DNA from: Gracilaria caudata
Lineage: Eukaryota > Rhodophyta > Florideophyceae > Gracilariales > Gracilariaceae
Assembly: GCA_030374735.1 (NCBI GenBank)
Contig: JASCIV010000165.1
Coordinates: 1-35,685, forward strand
Length of the DNA: 35,685 bases
Direction of reading: 5' to 3'
How positions within the stretch are numbered: position 1 is the first letter of the stretch; each line of letters opens with the position of its first letter. Below the pieces are notes generated by a model that saw nothing but the letters and a program-made list of their open reading frames with translations, did not search any database and had not been told where the DNA came from. The position numbers and the translations under genes are program-made. Shown in pieces: positions 10,063 through 20,962 of this stretch.

Positions 10063-11796
10063 GCGCGATTAGATGGGTTTCTACAATGAATAAAATTACC
10101 CTGCAGAGAACCCCTGTTCGAGAACTTTGATAGTTAATTTATCTCAAAACCTTATGGTAAGTCCAAAATCACGATGCATTAAAGCTTTGGGCGGTTCCAT
10201 ATGTGGAATTAAACCGGATGTACTGATAACCACTGCAAATGAAGACAAAATTAATTTAATTATTTGATGAATTATTCTCCATTTCTTGAAGAACCGTATC
10301 GCCCCAATAATAGATTTTTTAAATATTAATGAATGGAAATATCAAAAGAAGTATGGACCCAAAAAAAGCTCGGGATGGGAATCAGAGACTTTGTTTGCCC
10401 CTGTTTCAAAAGAAAAATAGCAATGTATGCATACAACTGCCTCTATGATCAGAACAACTGCATCCTCTGTAAAATGCGAAGATGTAAGTACTAAAAAAAA
10501 TAACAAATAGTACGCTTCTCTTTGTTGAGATTTAGATTATCATGGGGGATCCGTAGAGGAAGGCCTTAAGTATCCTTAATGAATAGTTTATAGGTGGGGA
10601 TGAAACTTAACATGAAAATTTAACTTAACCTCTCCACATTAATGTTTTTAGTAATATTTTTACGTCTTTGTTTTGATCTGTAAATACATGAGTACGAGAA
10701 ATAGAGAATGAAATTCTGAAGATTCTTACTTCTTTTGGATCAAATAATCCATTGCAAACGTTACTTCGCCGGCCATGAGATGGAAGCGCTGAATACAGTT
10801 GAGAATTGAGAAGCTTTTCCTGTTTTCGGAAATAACTTCTAAGAGCCGTAGGAGGACATTTTCCAACCTCAACTTTGATAAGATTTTGTCGGACTTCAGT
10901 TTTCATCTCCGATCCAGACAAGTCCTCTTTTATTCACTTGAAGTCACTAATACCCCCTCGGTAATATAAACTGCTTTCTCCTATATTCAAGCTTCTACGC
11001 CGCACTTTCTCCACAGTAAAGATTTAATTTTGCTGAAAAGTCTCAAAACTTATGATATTAGTAATGAGTTGCTTTTTTCCCAAAATTACTTGTCCTAAAG
11101 CAGTTGATTTGGAGATGATTCTTAGTTAATCGTAAAATAAAATTTATTCTCGTTCTGAATATGAGAAAGTCACGGGATTTTCCAAGCCGTCTGGGATACT
11201 GCTAATCATTTTCACACATTTGGATGAGATCAAGTCTCGTGGGGCATAGCTGGAATCAATACTGTCACCATTCGAAACGTTGCAATCAAGAGGAGGCGGA
11301 GGAAATGTAGCATCATTGGAACCAGAACAAAGAGACCTGGATCCCTCGCTGAAGCTGCAAAAATTTGAACGAAGACGTCTTGCTCTGCATGCGGCTGCCT
11401 ACACGGCGTTTCGGAAGTCGTTTCTCCTCTTCTTCAGGGCTCTCAGTGCGCCTTGAATTCTCATACCTAATCCTCTTCTCCTGACTTTTTCTTCTTCTTT
11501 TCGCTGCCTTTATTCTCCACAATCTTCTGCGAAATGCACTACACAGAAGTCTTATCTATCTAACTTCTAGCACGCCCGCGTAATCCGCGCCTGCCGTTCC
11601 ACACCGCGCCTGATTGTCATTCTGACCTCAACAGCGCATTCGAGCTACCGCTCACGCGCACAGCGGCCGATTGATAGTTCTGAATGAATACGAAGCCCGA
11701 GGCTTCGAAAGAGACGATAACGTCAAGCTGAGTTAATGGCAGTATCGGAAACGAGTGTGCAAGGTGGACTTTGTTGGGCAGCGTACGGCGCGGAAG
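10063..11796. other. 5' flank of the glycosyltransferase; mostly AT-rich, no assured gene
   Basis: The AT-rich stretch 10063-10620 is probably promoter and spacer. A minus frame at 11313-11522 encodes a very basic, Lys/Arg-rich peptide without a family match. I see no tRNA-like B box and no transposon signature until the repeat at 11797. Confidence 0.45.
10625..10921 (-). CDS. Small hypothetical ORF (98 aa)
   Basis: This open frame starts with ATG at 10921. The product is basic, with segments such as EVRQNLIKVEVGKCPPTALR and LKTLMWRG at the end. There is no domain or signal I recognise. It lies about 0.56 kb upstream of the glycosyltransferase start on the same strand. Chance cannot be excluded at this length in AT-rich DNA. 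Confidence 0.22.
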   Translation of the reverse strand: MSGSEMKTEVRQNLIKVEVGKCPPTALRSYFRKQEKLLNSQLYSALPSHGRRSNVCNGLFDPKEVRIFRISFSISRTHVFTDQNKDVKILLKTLMWRG

Positions 11797-12046
11797 CCTA
11801 GGCAAAACTTTCCGTCATATAACTCTCATTGACTTTCTCGTATGTGAGTTATTTTTCATAGATGTTCAAGGCATGTTCAATGCTTCGAATATTTTTGTTA
11901 GAAAAATTAAGTTGAATAGGTTCTTGTTGGATTTTGATGCATTGAAGATTCAATGGCGCACGACTTGGCCTAATGAAAATACACAGCCCAAGGGTTAAAA
12001 GTCCTAAAAATTCGTATTCAATTCAATTGCACAAGTTTTCGCTGGG
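11797..12046 (+). repeat. MITE-like dispersed repeat, copy 2
   Basis: This 250-bp copy matches 3873-4120 in the same orientation. The ends are imperfectly inverted (CCTAGGCAAAACTT at the left; CCCAGCGAAAACTTG as reverse complement of the right end). Three bases, AAG, flank both sides (GGAAG before, AAGCTG after) and could be a target-site duplication. It lies directly against the retropepsin remnant and may have inserted into the element. Confidence 0.72.
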
Positions 12047-12049
12047 AAG

Positions 12050-12480
12050 CTGCTGGACAGTCTTCATGTCCACGAAGGGTACTGACGAGGCATTTAAGAT
12101 ACCAATTGATGCTTCCCCGTACAAGGAAACCTTGCGTTTCCGTGCCTAAATCGCGCGAAGGTGGCGGTTAATGAAGGAGGTTCCCAGAAGGGCATCAGCT
12201 GCCAAGTTCGTCCCGACCAGAATGGAGATGCACTGGGCCTAATGGGGAGTACTATGGTTCCCGGAATGTCCGTGTACTACTGAAGAAATGATCATACCCA
12301 GAAGGGAGATGTTTAACATGGATAATGTTCGGCCCAGCGCCAGTGTCCGGAATTCCCAAGAGGGTATGGTGGCTCCGGAGGAGAGTTCGCTTTCATTTCT
12401 ACTTTGTAGTTTTCCCATGCGCGTTATCGGCGTCTTCATATTAAGACTCGGAAGAGCTACTGTCGGAGGTAAAAGAGAAA
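12050..12480 (-). pseudogene. Retroviral-type aspartic protease (retropepsin) remnant
   Basis: The catalytic motif reads GIPDTGAGPNIIHVKHLP, with DTGAG at 12347-12333. Downstream on the same strand is ADALLGTSFINRH (LLGT at about 12192-12180), the second hallmark of retroelement proteases (ILGTDFL..h), followed by RKRKVSLYGEASIGIL. The two parts lie in different frames and a stop interrupts the RAI/RKRKV step, so it is dead. In a working element it would cut the Gag-Pol polyprotein in the virus-like particle. It follows the gag remnant on the same strand. Confidence 0.75.
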
Positions 12481-12608
12481 TCTCGTTGAGGGTTGGATTC
12501 CGATTTAACTAGAGGTGTGAGGCTCAAGTCTCTAGAGAGATACAGGGCCTCTACGCATCCACTTTTACATTTTCCTGAGATACTTTCGGCGCACTGTTCT
12601 CCTCTGAA

Positions 12609-14758
12609 TTATCCCCAAACGTGAGGGCTCGGTGACCTGATGAGAGCGCTGTGTTGCCGCATTAGCACGTCCAGATGGGTAGTCTCTCGGCGGTGCTGAG
12701 AAAGGCTGCTGACCCGTGCTTGGGTATTGGGGCGCCCATTACTTGTCCTTGTAGCAGCCCTTTGGAAGGCGCTGCTGGTAGTTTGTTTCACGCAACTCCA
12801 GTAGCGCATTCCGGTACTCGGGTGGGAGCCATTAACAAAAAGGACAAAAAGTGCACAAACAAATACGGTAAGAGGCCATATTCTTGACCGATGTCGGTGC
12901 CGTTTGATACGAGAACGGCGTGGATGGCGCCTATGCTCATCCCTTGGGAACCGTAACCTAGGACCGTAGTCGCGTGGCTGAGGAATTGTCGACGGCGTTG
13001 ACGTCCCCGGAGAGGGAACCGAAGGGAGAGACGGGTTTGCAGCTTGGACGGCGAGTGCCGCAGCGTACTCGTTCTCAGAATATACACCCCAGTCGGGCCT
13101 ATCGGTGTGCGTGGACACACTGAATGAGGCTTTCGATGAATCCCGACGAGGTTTGATGGTCTTCGCCGCTTCAACCGTTTTGTAGTATTTCTTAACGCCC
13201 CGATGGGTATCTCGCAATCTTTCAGCGTAGCTGACTAGCTGACCAAAGACCAGTTCGGGATGTGTAGAGGAGTAGTTCCGTACGCTTGCCCTGATTGCGG
13301 GAAGCAATCTTTCGACAAAAAGAGCCTTGATGCGACGTTTTGGGAAGAGTTTTCCACATCGAAGATTCTTGTCCCACAATTTGTCAACGAGTTCTCACTC
13401 CGATATCGCTGAGCTTTGACGGTGTGTGATGATATCGTGGCATGTCTCTGATAGGACTTCGTCAGTGGCGTACACTCAAATAAAAAGCTGTCCACTTCTG
13501 GGTAGGACGAGAAGAGCTCGGAGTTCCTTGCGTTCACGGCCCCAGATTCTCTAGTAATCCTGGTCCCTAGCGGTGATTCCATGAAAAAAATGAACAGCCA
13601 GAGGGCGTCTCCTTCGTGTACGCCATTCAGTGTGCGAGGGTTCCGGAATGCCTACAAGAATCTTAAGACCTGAATAGAATCCTTGCCCGAAAACTTCAAG
13701 GGCATTGGAATCTGAATGCGTTTAGCATGCATCGCTAATACGCGGTCCACAGAGACATACTGAAGACCGCTTCGGTTGTTGAGAGGATAGAGCTCGAAGC
13801 TTAACACTTTCATAAATTCCCCGCCTTTAGGTCGTAAGCGGCGTAAATGCAGAACGTTCACTTCAGGGTCGGAGTCGTCCGAGTCGTTCAACTCCGGCTG
13901 ATCTTCTGAGCCAGAACACGAGTCTTCCGAGTCTTAAAAGTGGCGATCTCTGCGGGAAGACTTTCTCCTGTTCCGACGTCGGCATGGGGATTTCCTTTGT
14001 CTCACCTTGTCACGAGCGTTGTGGAAATCGCGACCGGTACTCTTCTGCTTCCCTGCGAGTCGGATCTATCAATATTAGGGTCCCTGCCAGGTCTTAGATC
14101 TGATTCGTGTTGGGCAGAGATGCTGGGCAGTTGCCATACCAAAGGTCGGACTGGCAATTCCTAAGTTGCTCAAACCCAAGAGGGCGAGCTTTAAAGGAGG
14201 CTGGACCTCAGTGTTAACACTGGGAATGATTGCACCATGGAGAGCTCCGGAACCGATCATGCACGAAGCAACCTGTTAAAAAACGGTGTCCATTTGGCCT
14301 TCCACTTCAGCATTCACTCTGTTGGGAACACAACGCTAAAACTCCAGTGTAACCATAGTCATAATCAATGGCCGGAGGGCAACCAAGGGCTCCCCAGGAA
14401 GAGACTGCGGTTCACTCCCTGCAGGCTTTTCAAGCGGAGGTGTGTTCAACTGGTAGGGGGACTTCTGGAGCGTTTCATCACGCAGGTTGTGCTGACGCAA
14501 AGCCGTGAGATGGTTCTGAAGTTTGGTTGGCGTGGACTGCAGGCGGATACGCTGCGGGTTGTTAGCTCTCAGTAAAATCCCTCCACCAGCACTCCGAGTG
14601 CTCGGAGCCCCAAAATACGAAGCGGACGGCACTTCGGCAATGCCGTGGCCCCGTTGGGGTTGAGCATGATCTGGGTGCACTGGAGGAGATCCCGATGGGG
14701 TGCCCATGACGGTAGGCGAAAAGGGATAAAAAGTCCGGCCTGCAGCAGACAGATCCAA
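12609..14758 (-). pseudogene. Retrotransposon gag remnant
   Basis: Pieces in several frames follow gag order. 14758-14336 is Pro/Ser/Gln-rich (for example TPTKLQNHLTALRQHN). 13891-13652 ends in IPMPLKFSGKDSIQVLRFL, the typical start of a Ty3/gypsy capsid domain. After an in-frame stop the same frame continues with VHEGDALWLFIF. After a frameshift, 13379-12609 has RIKALFVERLLPAIRASVR and ELVFGQLVSYAERL, the capsid C-terminal lobe (family: FieGL.p.ir..vr). A Cys-His zinc knuckle is not recognisable. The protein would have formed the particle that packages element RNA. Stops and frame changes make it a pseudogene. Confidence 0.7.
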
Positions 14759-14930
14759 ATGTGGGCTAAAGTTCGGAAAACCCTAGCAGGGCGAGACGTT
14801 TCAACATTTGATCAATGAATACCACGATTTTGAAAAGATCCCAGGGGGGGTGGAGATCCGACAGGTTAGTAAACGTCCCTAGGAGGACAACTAAACCAAG
14901 AAAAAGCCGAAAAAGTTATAGGTCAGGAGA

Positions 14931-15365
14931 CCAGGTGTAGTACAGTTTCTTCGGCAGGTAGTAACAAGAGCGTAATATGCCCAACTGTGGGAAAGATCTG
15001 CGCAATACCCAAGGCCGGGCTAAGAAGCGTGCAACGGGCGTTAACAACAGGCCACGAGATAAGGTGGGGCGCCCGTACAGACGGAACAAAGATCCTTGTT
15101 TGAACTAGCCGGTGAAGAAGATAGGGGGTACTAGAGGCTTACTACCGTCAGCTCTGCCCGCCAGGATGGGCCTAAGTGCACCTTCGGGGTGTAGCTAGCA
15201 AGGAAACAATCTACCTACTAGGGGGGGTGCCACAAGAGCAACACTACAGCATTGACCGCCGTACACTTGCGAACCAGGATTGCAGCCTGCACACCAAGCA
15301 TGCACCATCCACCCCACTATGCACCCGTTCCAGGAATCCTTCCATTGCAGTAAAAAGGCATCCTG
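14931..15365 (-). repeat. LTR-like repeat, copy B
   Basis: This segment aligns with the reverse complement of 5318-5793. It abuts the gag leader of the minus-strand element, where a 5' LTR would sit. The palindromes of copy A are not kept here (the matching region reads GATCCTTGTTTGAACTAG), so this copy is more decayed or of another subfamily. No clean TG...CA ends were fixed. Confidence 0.55.
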
Positions 15366-18105
15366 GAGAAACGTCACTGTTGTTATTTTGAAGAAGGGTA
15401 CTGATCTTAGACACCATAGGGTTTGCCTCGCGTATGACCAACGTATACCTATGGGCTTGCCTGTCTTAAGTCATCAACGATTTGTGAATCAGCTCCTATT
15501 CACGCAGCTGTGGGCAAGTTCATAGACGCAGTGCCGCCAAACTAAAAGATCGATAACTATGGGAGACTACACTGAAAGGGATTGCGCTCAGAATAAACTC
15601 AACAAGTATCGACGGTTCAATGGGAACGCCGAATCTTTGAATCCCGATGTGCCAAATATTTCGTCCCAGATTTTTGAAGACGTCAAAACCTACAGCATGG
15701 GACTTTTTAACCTCCTCTGTTTAGCAACGGCCGGTAGTGGCCACATTTATTGTGTGAATCAAGGCCCTAATTTTGAATCTGGTCACGCTCCTCCTACTTC
15801 CGAAGCTTACTACCGTTTTGCAGATACCTTTTGGGCTGGAAGTGCGGTAGATTCCTGTTAAGATTCACCGAATCCGCCTTTAGGCCCGATGAGGTCGTTG
15901 GTTTGACGTCAGGACATTGATATGGACACCCCAACGTTTTAGCGTCGGGGTGGTGAGTGTGCACGGATTGATCCTTTCAACGACGAAACCACTCACGGCA
16001 AAGCAGCCCGGTCTATTTACAAGGCGCAGAAGGCAACTGTGAAGGGTTCGGTGACAGGAATATCAGAAAAGCACAATAATAATTGCTGTGGGATGTTGAG
16101 GTTTGATATCATGTTTTCATCGGAAAATGGGTTCTAATATTTACGGGATGGACATCAATGATGGTTCGACAAAGAGCGGTGACCCATTCTTGTCGAAGCA
16201 ATTTGAAGCAAAGATGGTGATCACTAAGAACGCCCATGGCAATTTGGTTCTCCCTTTATGTCGAGAAAAGAAAGTGGTTGTTGTGCGGCGTACGGGGAGT
16301 GCACAGGGAAGGATGTACATTGCGAACGTGGTTCTCTGGCGTCATGGACAGGAAGGAGGGACCTCTGTTGTTACTGGAGGTCAGAGCTTCGGCACCAGTG
16401 ACGATAAGAGAGTCCGCGTGCTCCGTCATGTAGATTTCTGTAACGGAGATTACCTGTACTGTGCCATCTTCTTCTGTTGAATGGAAGGAATTGGTCTCTG
16501 CCTGCGACTCCGGATCGGCTACGTTATTCAAAGCAAGCCGATACATGTAAAATCACATGGAGAGTTTTTTGCAAAGAATTCATTGCAGTCAGAAGAACAC
16601 AAATAGAACGTCTTGGACTTTTCTCTACGCAAAACTAGCAGACATACAGCCGCAAAAGCTTTGCTAGGCTAGCGAGTGCTGCCCTTCACCTCAAAATCAT
16701 AACTCTCCAGTCGTATGCCGAAGTATCTAATTAAGCTACCGGCATTTTATAGAACAGCTAATAAAATAGCTGCAGCCTTCAGCAGAAGAGAACCACATTT
16801 ATCGGTATGTGATGAACGAACTTCACAGATCTTCTTTCACTGCTGATAAAATGTCTGATCGAATGAAAGGCACTTCTGGCAGGCGCCAAGCGACAGTGTG
16901 TGCTGCAAAAGCGTCGTCAACGACGATGGCATCCGCCTTGCTATTTAATCCTCTACTAGCAAAGAATGCATACCATGAAACTTTGCAGAGCCCTCTCAGC
17001 AAAGACCCATGAAAGCTGCAACTGTTCTTTGCAGCCAAAAAGCAAGCAAAAAACAGAAAACGATTTTCAAGGGTATGGTAAGGCAAATGCGCATTGGAAC
17101 TTTTTACTAGTGTCTAAGGCTACGCATTTAAAACTCTACGCTCGTGTGGACTTGGCAGCCATTTGCAGGTGATATTTCTCGAACAAGAGCGACGTCTGTT
17201 TCCAAAGAGAACCTGTGACAGCAATATGTCGTACGAAGTTCCTTGATCCAGGGGCATGAGGCAAGATTGCCCGGCGAGATTGTGTGCAAATATCTGACTT
17301 TGTTATGGGCATCAAAAGAAAATCTGAAGTGCATCCTTGAGTGGTTTCGTTATTGGTGGAATGCCATGTCGTCACAAGCGAACCCCTGTGCTCTCTTGGA
17401 AGCGAATTTCTGCTTTTCTACCTGCATTTTGGTTTCTGAAATCTTAGGCATCGCCCATACCCCATCGAGGTGCAACTGAGACCTACATGCGGAATGAAGC
17501 GCAATGGAGCAGCAAGGCTTATTTTGGGAGCAGCACGTACTTCTGGTGATGGCCAAACCGTTTTCTTTGCCACCATATTGTGGCTGGAAAAAAAGAGGCA
17601 CACTCTTTGGCCCATAAATGTTGTATCACAATGTCGTTATTCTACTTCTTCTTGGTGGTACACATCCGGCGGAAACTATGACAAAACAAGAATGGAGAGA
17701 GCACCTTCTTGCAGAAGAATATACAAACTTACTGGTCAAAGAGAAAAGACCCATTCTGAGGAAGATGACGTTCCGCTTACCGTTCAATGTGGTTAATTCG
17801 TCTCGCCTCAAGCTCCATTCTCGGTCCTTTATTCTCTGCATTGTTGGATAGAAGGGGGCCTTCTAAGCACAGTTTTAGCAATGGAAATTTTCGTTTACTC
17901 ACTGGGGAGCGCTGATGAAGAAATCAAACTTTACAGCCATATGATTGGTCTTTTAATGTTCCCAACCCGTCGGCCGCCTGGAGAGTTTTCTCCAGCAAGA
18001 ACAAGAACTGACTCAGCACTACTGTGGTTTTCATCTCGCCATGACATCTGCGTTCAGGTTCTTCAGTCATATTTACTGCCATTGGATATGTCTTGTCGCC
18101 TTTGA
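15366..18105. other. Unassigned stretch with many short frames
   Basis: Plus frames at 15559-15861 (100 codons) and 16103-16480 (125 codons) look protein-like but match nothing I can defend. Between 16800 and 18100 frames on both strands overlap without motifs. Some of the plus-strand sequence before 18105 should correspond to the membrane domain of the ABC transporter remnant that follows, but I could not align it. Confidence 0.35.
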
Positions 18106-18760
18106 CATCCGCGAAAAAGTTGAAAAGCTTTTCAAAAAGGGAAGTAAAGTTCAACATTCCGAAAAGAGCTCAATAATCTCTTCATCGAAGTAAAGGATGG
18201 AAACTCCCACGGCCGGAAAATTGTTTTCGAACACATCTCCTCTGTCAATAGCCGGGGTCTGTAAAAAGATAGGAAAACATTTTAGGAAAAACTTCCCGTG
18301 CTACATTCAATAAATCCACCTGGGTCTAACTGCAACTTCTACTGTACGACTCTTACGAAGGTCGACTCCGTATAGAGGGCAAAATGTGAAGGAACTCAGA
18401 GAACACTCGCTACGGCATGCAACTGGACTCTTTGCTCAAGAGAACAAACTCTTTAACGGTACAATACAACAGAATATCCAATTTGGCCGGCCTGATGCGA
18501 TAGATGCCGAGCTATGGTGTTCAATGAGATAAGAATACCGCGGAATTCATCTAAAGCAGATGCATTGACTACAAACGGAGTTCCTTGACAAAGGAAACCG
18601 ATTGGGTTAGGAAAAATATCTGCGGGTGAGGATTGCTTGGGCTGTGCTGAGAGAACCTGTGATCATGCTATTGGATGTGATTACCTCTCCGATTTCAACA
18701 GTTGAGGAACGCATGACTCACAAGAACCTCAACAGCTCTGCTGGCGACGTAGGACAGTTG
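18106..18760 (+). pseudogene. ABC transporter B-type (ATM/HMT-like half transporter) nucleotide-binding domain pseudogene
   Basis: The pieces follow ABC order across broken frames. REKVEKLF at about 18110 and RKIVFEHIS at about 18215 match the linker and first strand before the domain (V..iF.ll, g.IeFe.VsF). A damaged Walker A end, KSTW, lies near 18312. RLRIEGK, KELREHSLRHATGLFAQEN and KLFNGTIQQNIQFGRPDA (about 18362-18500) match R..IDG.di, l..LR..ig.v.Q and lFn.TI..Ni.yG. NRLG followed by EKYLRVRIAWAVLREPVIMLLD (about 18600-18675) matches the LSGGE signature and Walker B, with catalytic DE changed to DV. Intact relatives are mitochondrial or vacuolar exporters of glutathione-linked metal compounds. 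Stops and frameshifts (for example in REG-K-NVKEL near 18382) rule out function. After about 18760 homology is lost. Confidence 0.72.
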
Positions 18761-20159
18761 CTGTGGAACATTGCTTGTCAAACACTCATTTCAAAGCTCA
18801 TCTTTGTTCTTCTGTCGATACTGTACGAGTTTTGTTCGACTGCAACATATATGCTTAGCTCTGACGAGATGGCAAACAAATTGAAAGAATGTTTTTATAG
18901 ACAATAAAAGCTTCACCGGTCAATAGAATGAAGCAGTGTGGATTCTTCCGAAGCGCTTCCGCGAATATCTTTGGTTCAGAGATTCCGTGCCTCGGTGCAT
19001 CTCGAATAAAGTATGGGCTTGCTGGAGCCGGCAACGACTCAATAACCCAGTGCAACATTTTCTAGAAATCAAGCTTTCTATGTTCTTGAGCTCCAGCCGA
19101 ACATTATCGGTATCATTTAAAAAGGATGTCTTTCTTCAAGTGTTTAAGAAACACTCGCATCCATTTGTTGTAGTTATCGTAAGAAATGATGAACGACCGT
19201 GACCCGCCAAATTGTCCAAAGCGAGGTCACATATAGGCGAGAACAGCATCCTCTATCCCCAAGGTTGGGGATCAAACAGTCCCCAGAAATATTATCTCTT
19301 TCATGATGGATGGCACGAGGCATGATATCGAAAACGTTACCATGAATACAAAACTATAGGTAGTACGCTTTGCAGCGATAATGAAGACAATGTTACTTAA
19401 TCCTTTTTGAGATACAACAGGTTTTTCGGTTTTTCGAGTTTATGCGGAGAACACTTTGATAGCAATCTTATGCTCGAAAGTAATGAACTGAAGTGAGCCC
19501 CTACTGCCTTCGGCTGTGAAGCGTTGATTTTGGTATCGATCGAAAGGGTACGCGGAGGACTGGCGAGGACCATCAGCCGTACCCTCAGATATCGTGTCAC
19601 TGAAGAAAGGCAGCTCCGCTAGAGAAGTCTGGAGACATATCAAGGTTGTGAACGTAGCCCATGTCACATGGTCTTCAGAAGAGGTCAACAAATTTGTGAA
19701 CGAGCTCGACAAAGGATGGTCGTCACAGAGAGAACTCCATGCCAGAATTCTCGGGCCTCTTGCAATATCATCAACTGACGAAGTTTTGTAACCTAGAATC
19801 GTGCGCAAGGCCATTTAAGTTTTGAAAATATCGCAATGTTGAAAATCGCGGTATGGTCCCTGAATTCTTGCCTTCGAGTGGAATCGCTGGGAACGTATCC
19901 ATTGTGGACCCTATGAACATTAATTATGGGCCAGGTTGGCACTGTAAAGCGCCGAAAGGTGTCCTACATTTGACTGGGAGTGCCAGATAATGGGCGCGCG
20001 CAGGCCTTATTGCAGGGCGTGATTTTTGTAATTTATTTTGTTGGCACTTAACATGTACGGATGGAGGCCAGCAGTTTCTCAATGGTCATCATATAGCCAC
20101 GGTATGCTCCAAAGTATACAATGCGTGTCCAAGCGTTCCTTCGCCGCAAACTCTTTGAT
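18761..20159. other. No recognisable gene
   Basis: Small frames occur at 18936-19202 (+), 19440-19814 (-) and 19594-19791 (+), without convincing family motifs. Some may be more of the ABC pseudogene or another decayed gene. At about 20160 the sequence turns abruptly GC-rich. Confidence 0.35.
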
Positions 20160-20476
20160 GTCAAGCGTATACCCTAATGCGCCCACCGCGCTCTCACCCA
20201 ACGCGGGCGTACTGTGGCCCTTGTTTCGCCACGCTTTCGGCCCGCTATTGCCGCGCTCCCGATGTACGCCCGTCGTACCCCATACGCGCTCTCGGTGCAT
20301 TTTCTCCGCGCTCTCCTCGCATTCCTGTCATTCACTGCGCTGCTGCCGCCATTCCGTTCCAGCTGAGGCACCCGGCAAATGCCGCCGTGTAGTCTCTCAT
20401 CGGCAATACCGTTCTCTACCACCACTCCATACTTCCAACCCCGCTGGCTCGAGATGCCGACATCGGGTCGATCAAC

Positions 20477-20962
20477 ATGCGGCAACAGTCGCCGGCCCCG
20501 CCGCACCTACAGCGCGCCATTGCCACGGAGCTCGAGCTCCCCGCCTCTTTGTTTTCCTCACCGCCGTCCCCCCCTGGCTCGTCAGAGGCCTCTGCGCAAT
20601 CGACAGAGCATCGATCTCGCTTGCTCAAGCGGAAGAGGTCGCTGGAAACTCTTCTCGCTGCCGCGGCACACAACGCACCGGACGTAAACATGACCGACGA
20701 GGATCTGCTCTCCACTGGGGTCGTGCACGAGACAGAGGAGGAGGTACAACAATCAAAGGAGGTTTATTTTGGGCTGCAACATCTCAAACAGGTGCTTGCT
20801 GTGTGCAACTATCGGATCAAGTGGCTGCAGATCGAAGAGTCTGTGGTACACGATGACCGAATCAACCATGGATCGGGAGGAGGCCAAGTCTACCCAAAAA
20901 CGCGTAGAATGGTTGGCGTTCACCATCAAACTGAAAGCATGTTATGTCCTTCGGGTCGCTAA
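20477..20962 (+). CDS. Hypothetical protein (161 aa) in a GC-rich island
   Basis: The ATG at 20477 has an A at -3 (AACATGC), and the first about 115 codons favour G or C in the third position, as CLP1 does. The product begins with a Pro/Ser-rich part (SPPSPPGSSEAS), then a basic stretch (RLLKRKRSLETLLAAAAHN) and an acidic helix-prone segment (MTDEDLLSTG, ETEEEVQQSKEVYFGLQHL). No family was recognised. After about 20840 coding character seems to shift to the frame of 20769-21002 (REEAKSTQKRVEWLAFTIKL), suggesting a frameshift or an unseen intron. The longer frame 20038-20856 overlapping it looks like a shadow. It may be a real short nuclear protein or a 5' exon. Confidence 0.45.
   Translation: MRQQSPAPPHLQRAIATELELPASLFSSPPSPPGSSEASAQSTEHRSRLLKRKRSLETLLAAAAHNAPDVNMTDEDLLSTGVVHETEEEVQQSKEVYFGLQHLKQVLAVCNYRIKWLQIEESVVHDDRINHGSGGGQVYPKTRRMVGVHHQTESMLCPSGR

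Larger units (their letters stand above)
12047..15365 (-). mobile_element. Decayed Ty3/gypsy-type LTR retrotransposon (LTR-like repeat, gag, protease)
   Basis: Read on the minus strand the order is LTR-like repeat (15365-14931), a leader of about 170 bp, gag-type frames (14758-12609) and a retropepsin (about 12480-12050). No reverse transcriptase, RNase H or integrase motif is visible distal to the protease, where the MITE-like repeat and unrelated sequence follow. The element is therefore truncated as well as riddled with stops and frameshifts. The superfamily call rests on gag-before-protease order and on the gag and protease motifs. Without the pol order, gypsy against copia is not formally settled. 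Confidence 0.68.

Noticed and set aside
15559..16480. Vanadium haloperoxidase remnant
   Set aside because: NPDVPN and a PPTSEA-like segment recalled algal bromoperoxidases, but spacing is wrong and no active-site motif follows.
20038..20856. 272-codon plus frame, the longest in the GC-rich island
   Set aside because: It is Arg/Ser/Cys-rich with no motif and overlaps the better-biased frame at 20477-20962. GC-rich DNA gives long shadow frames.
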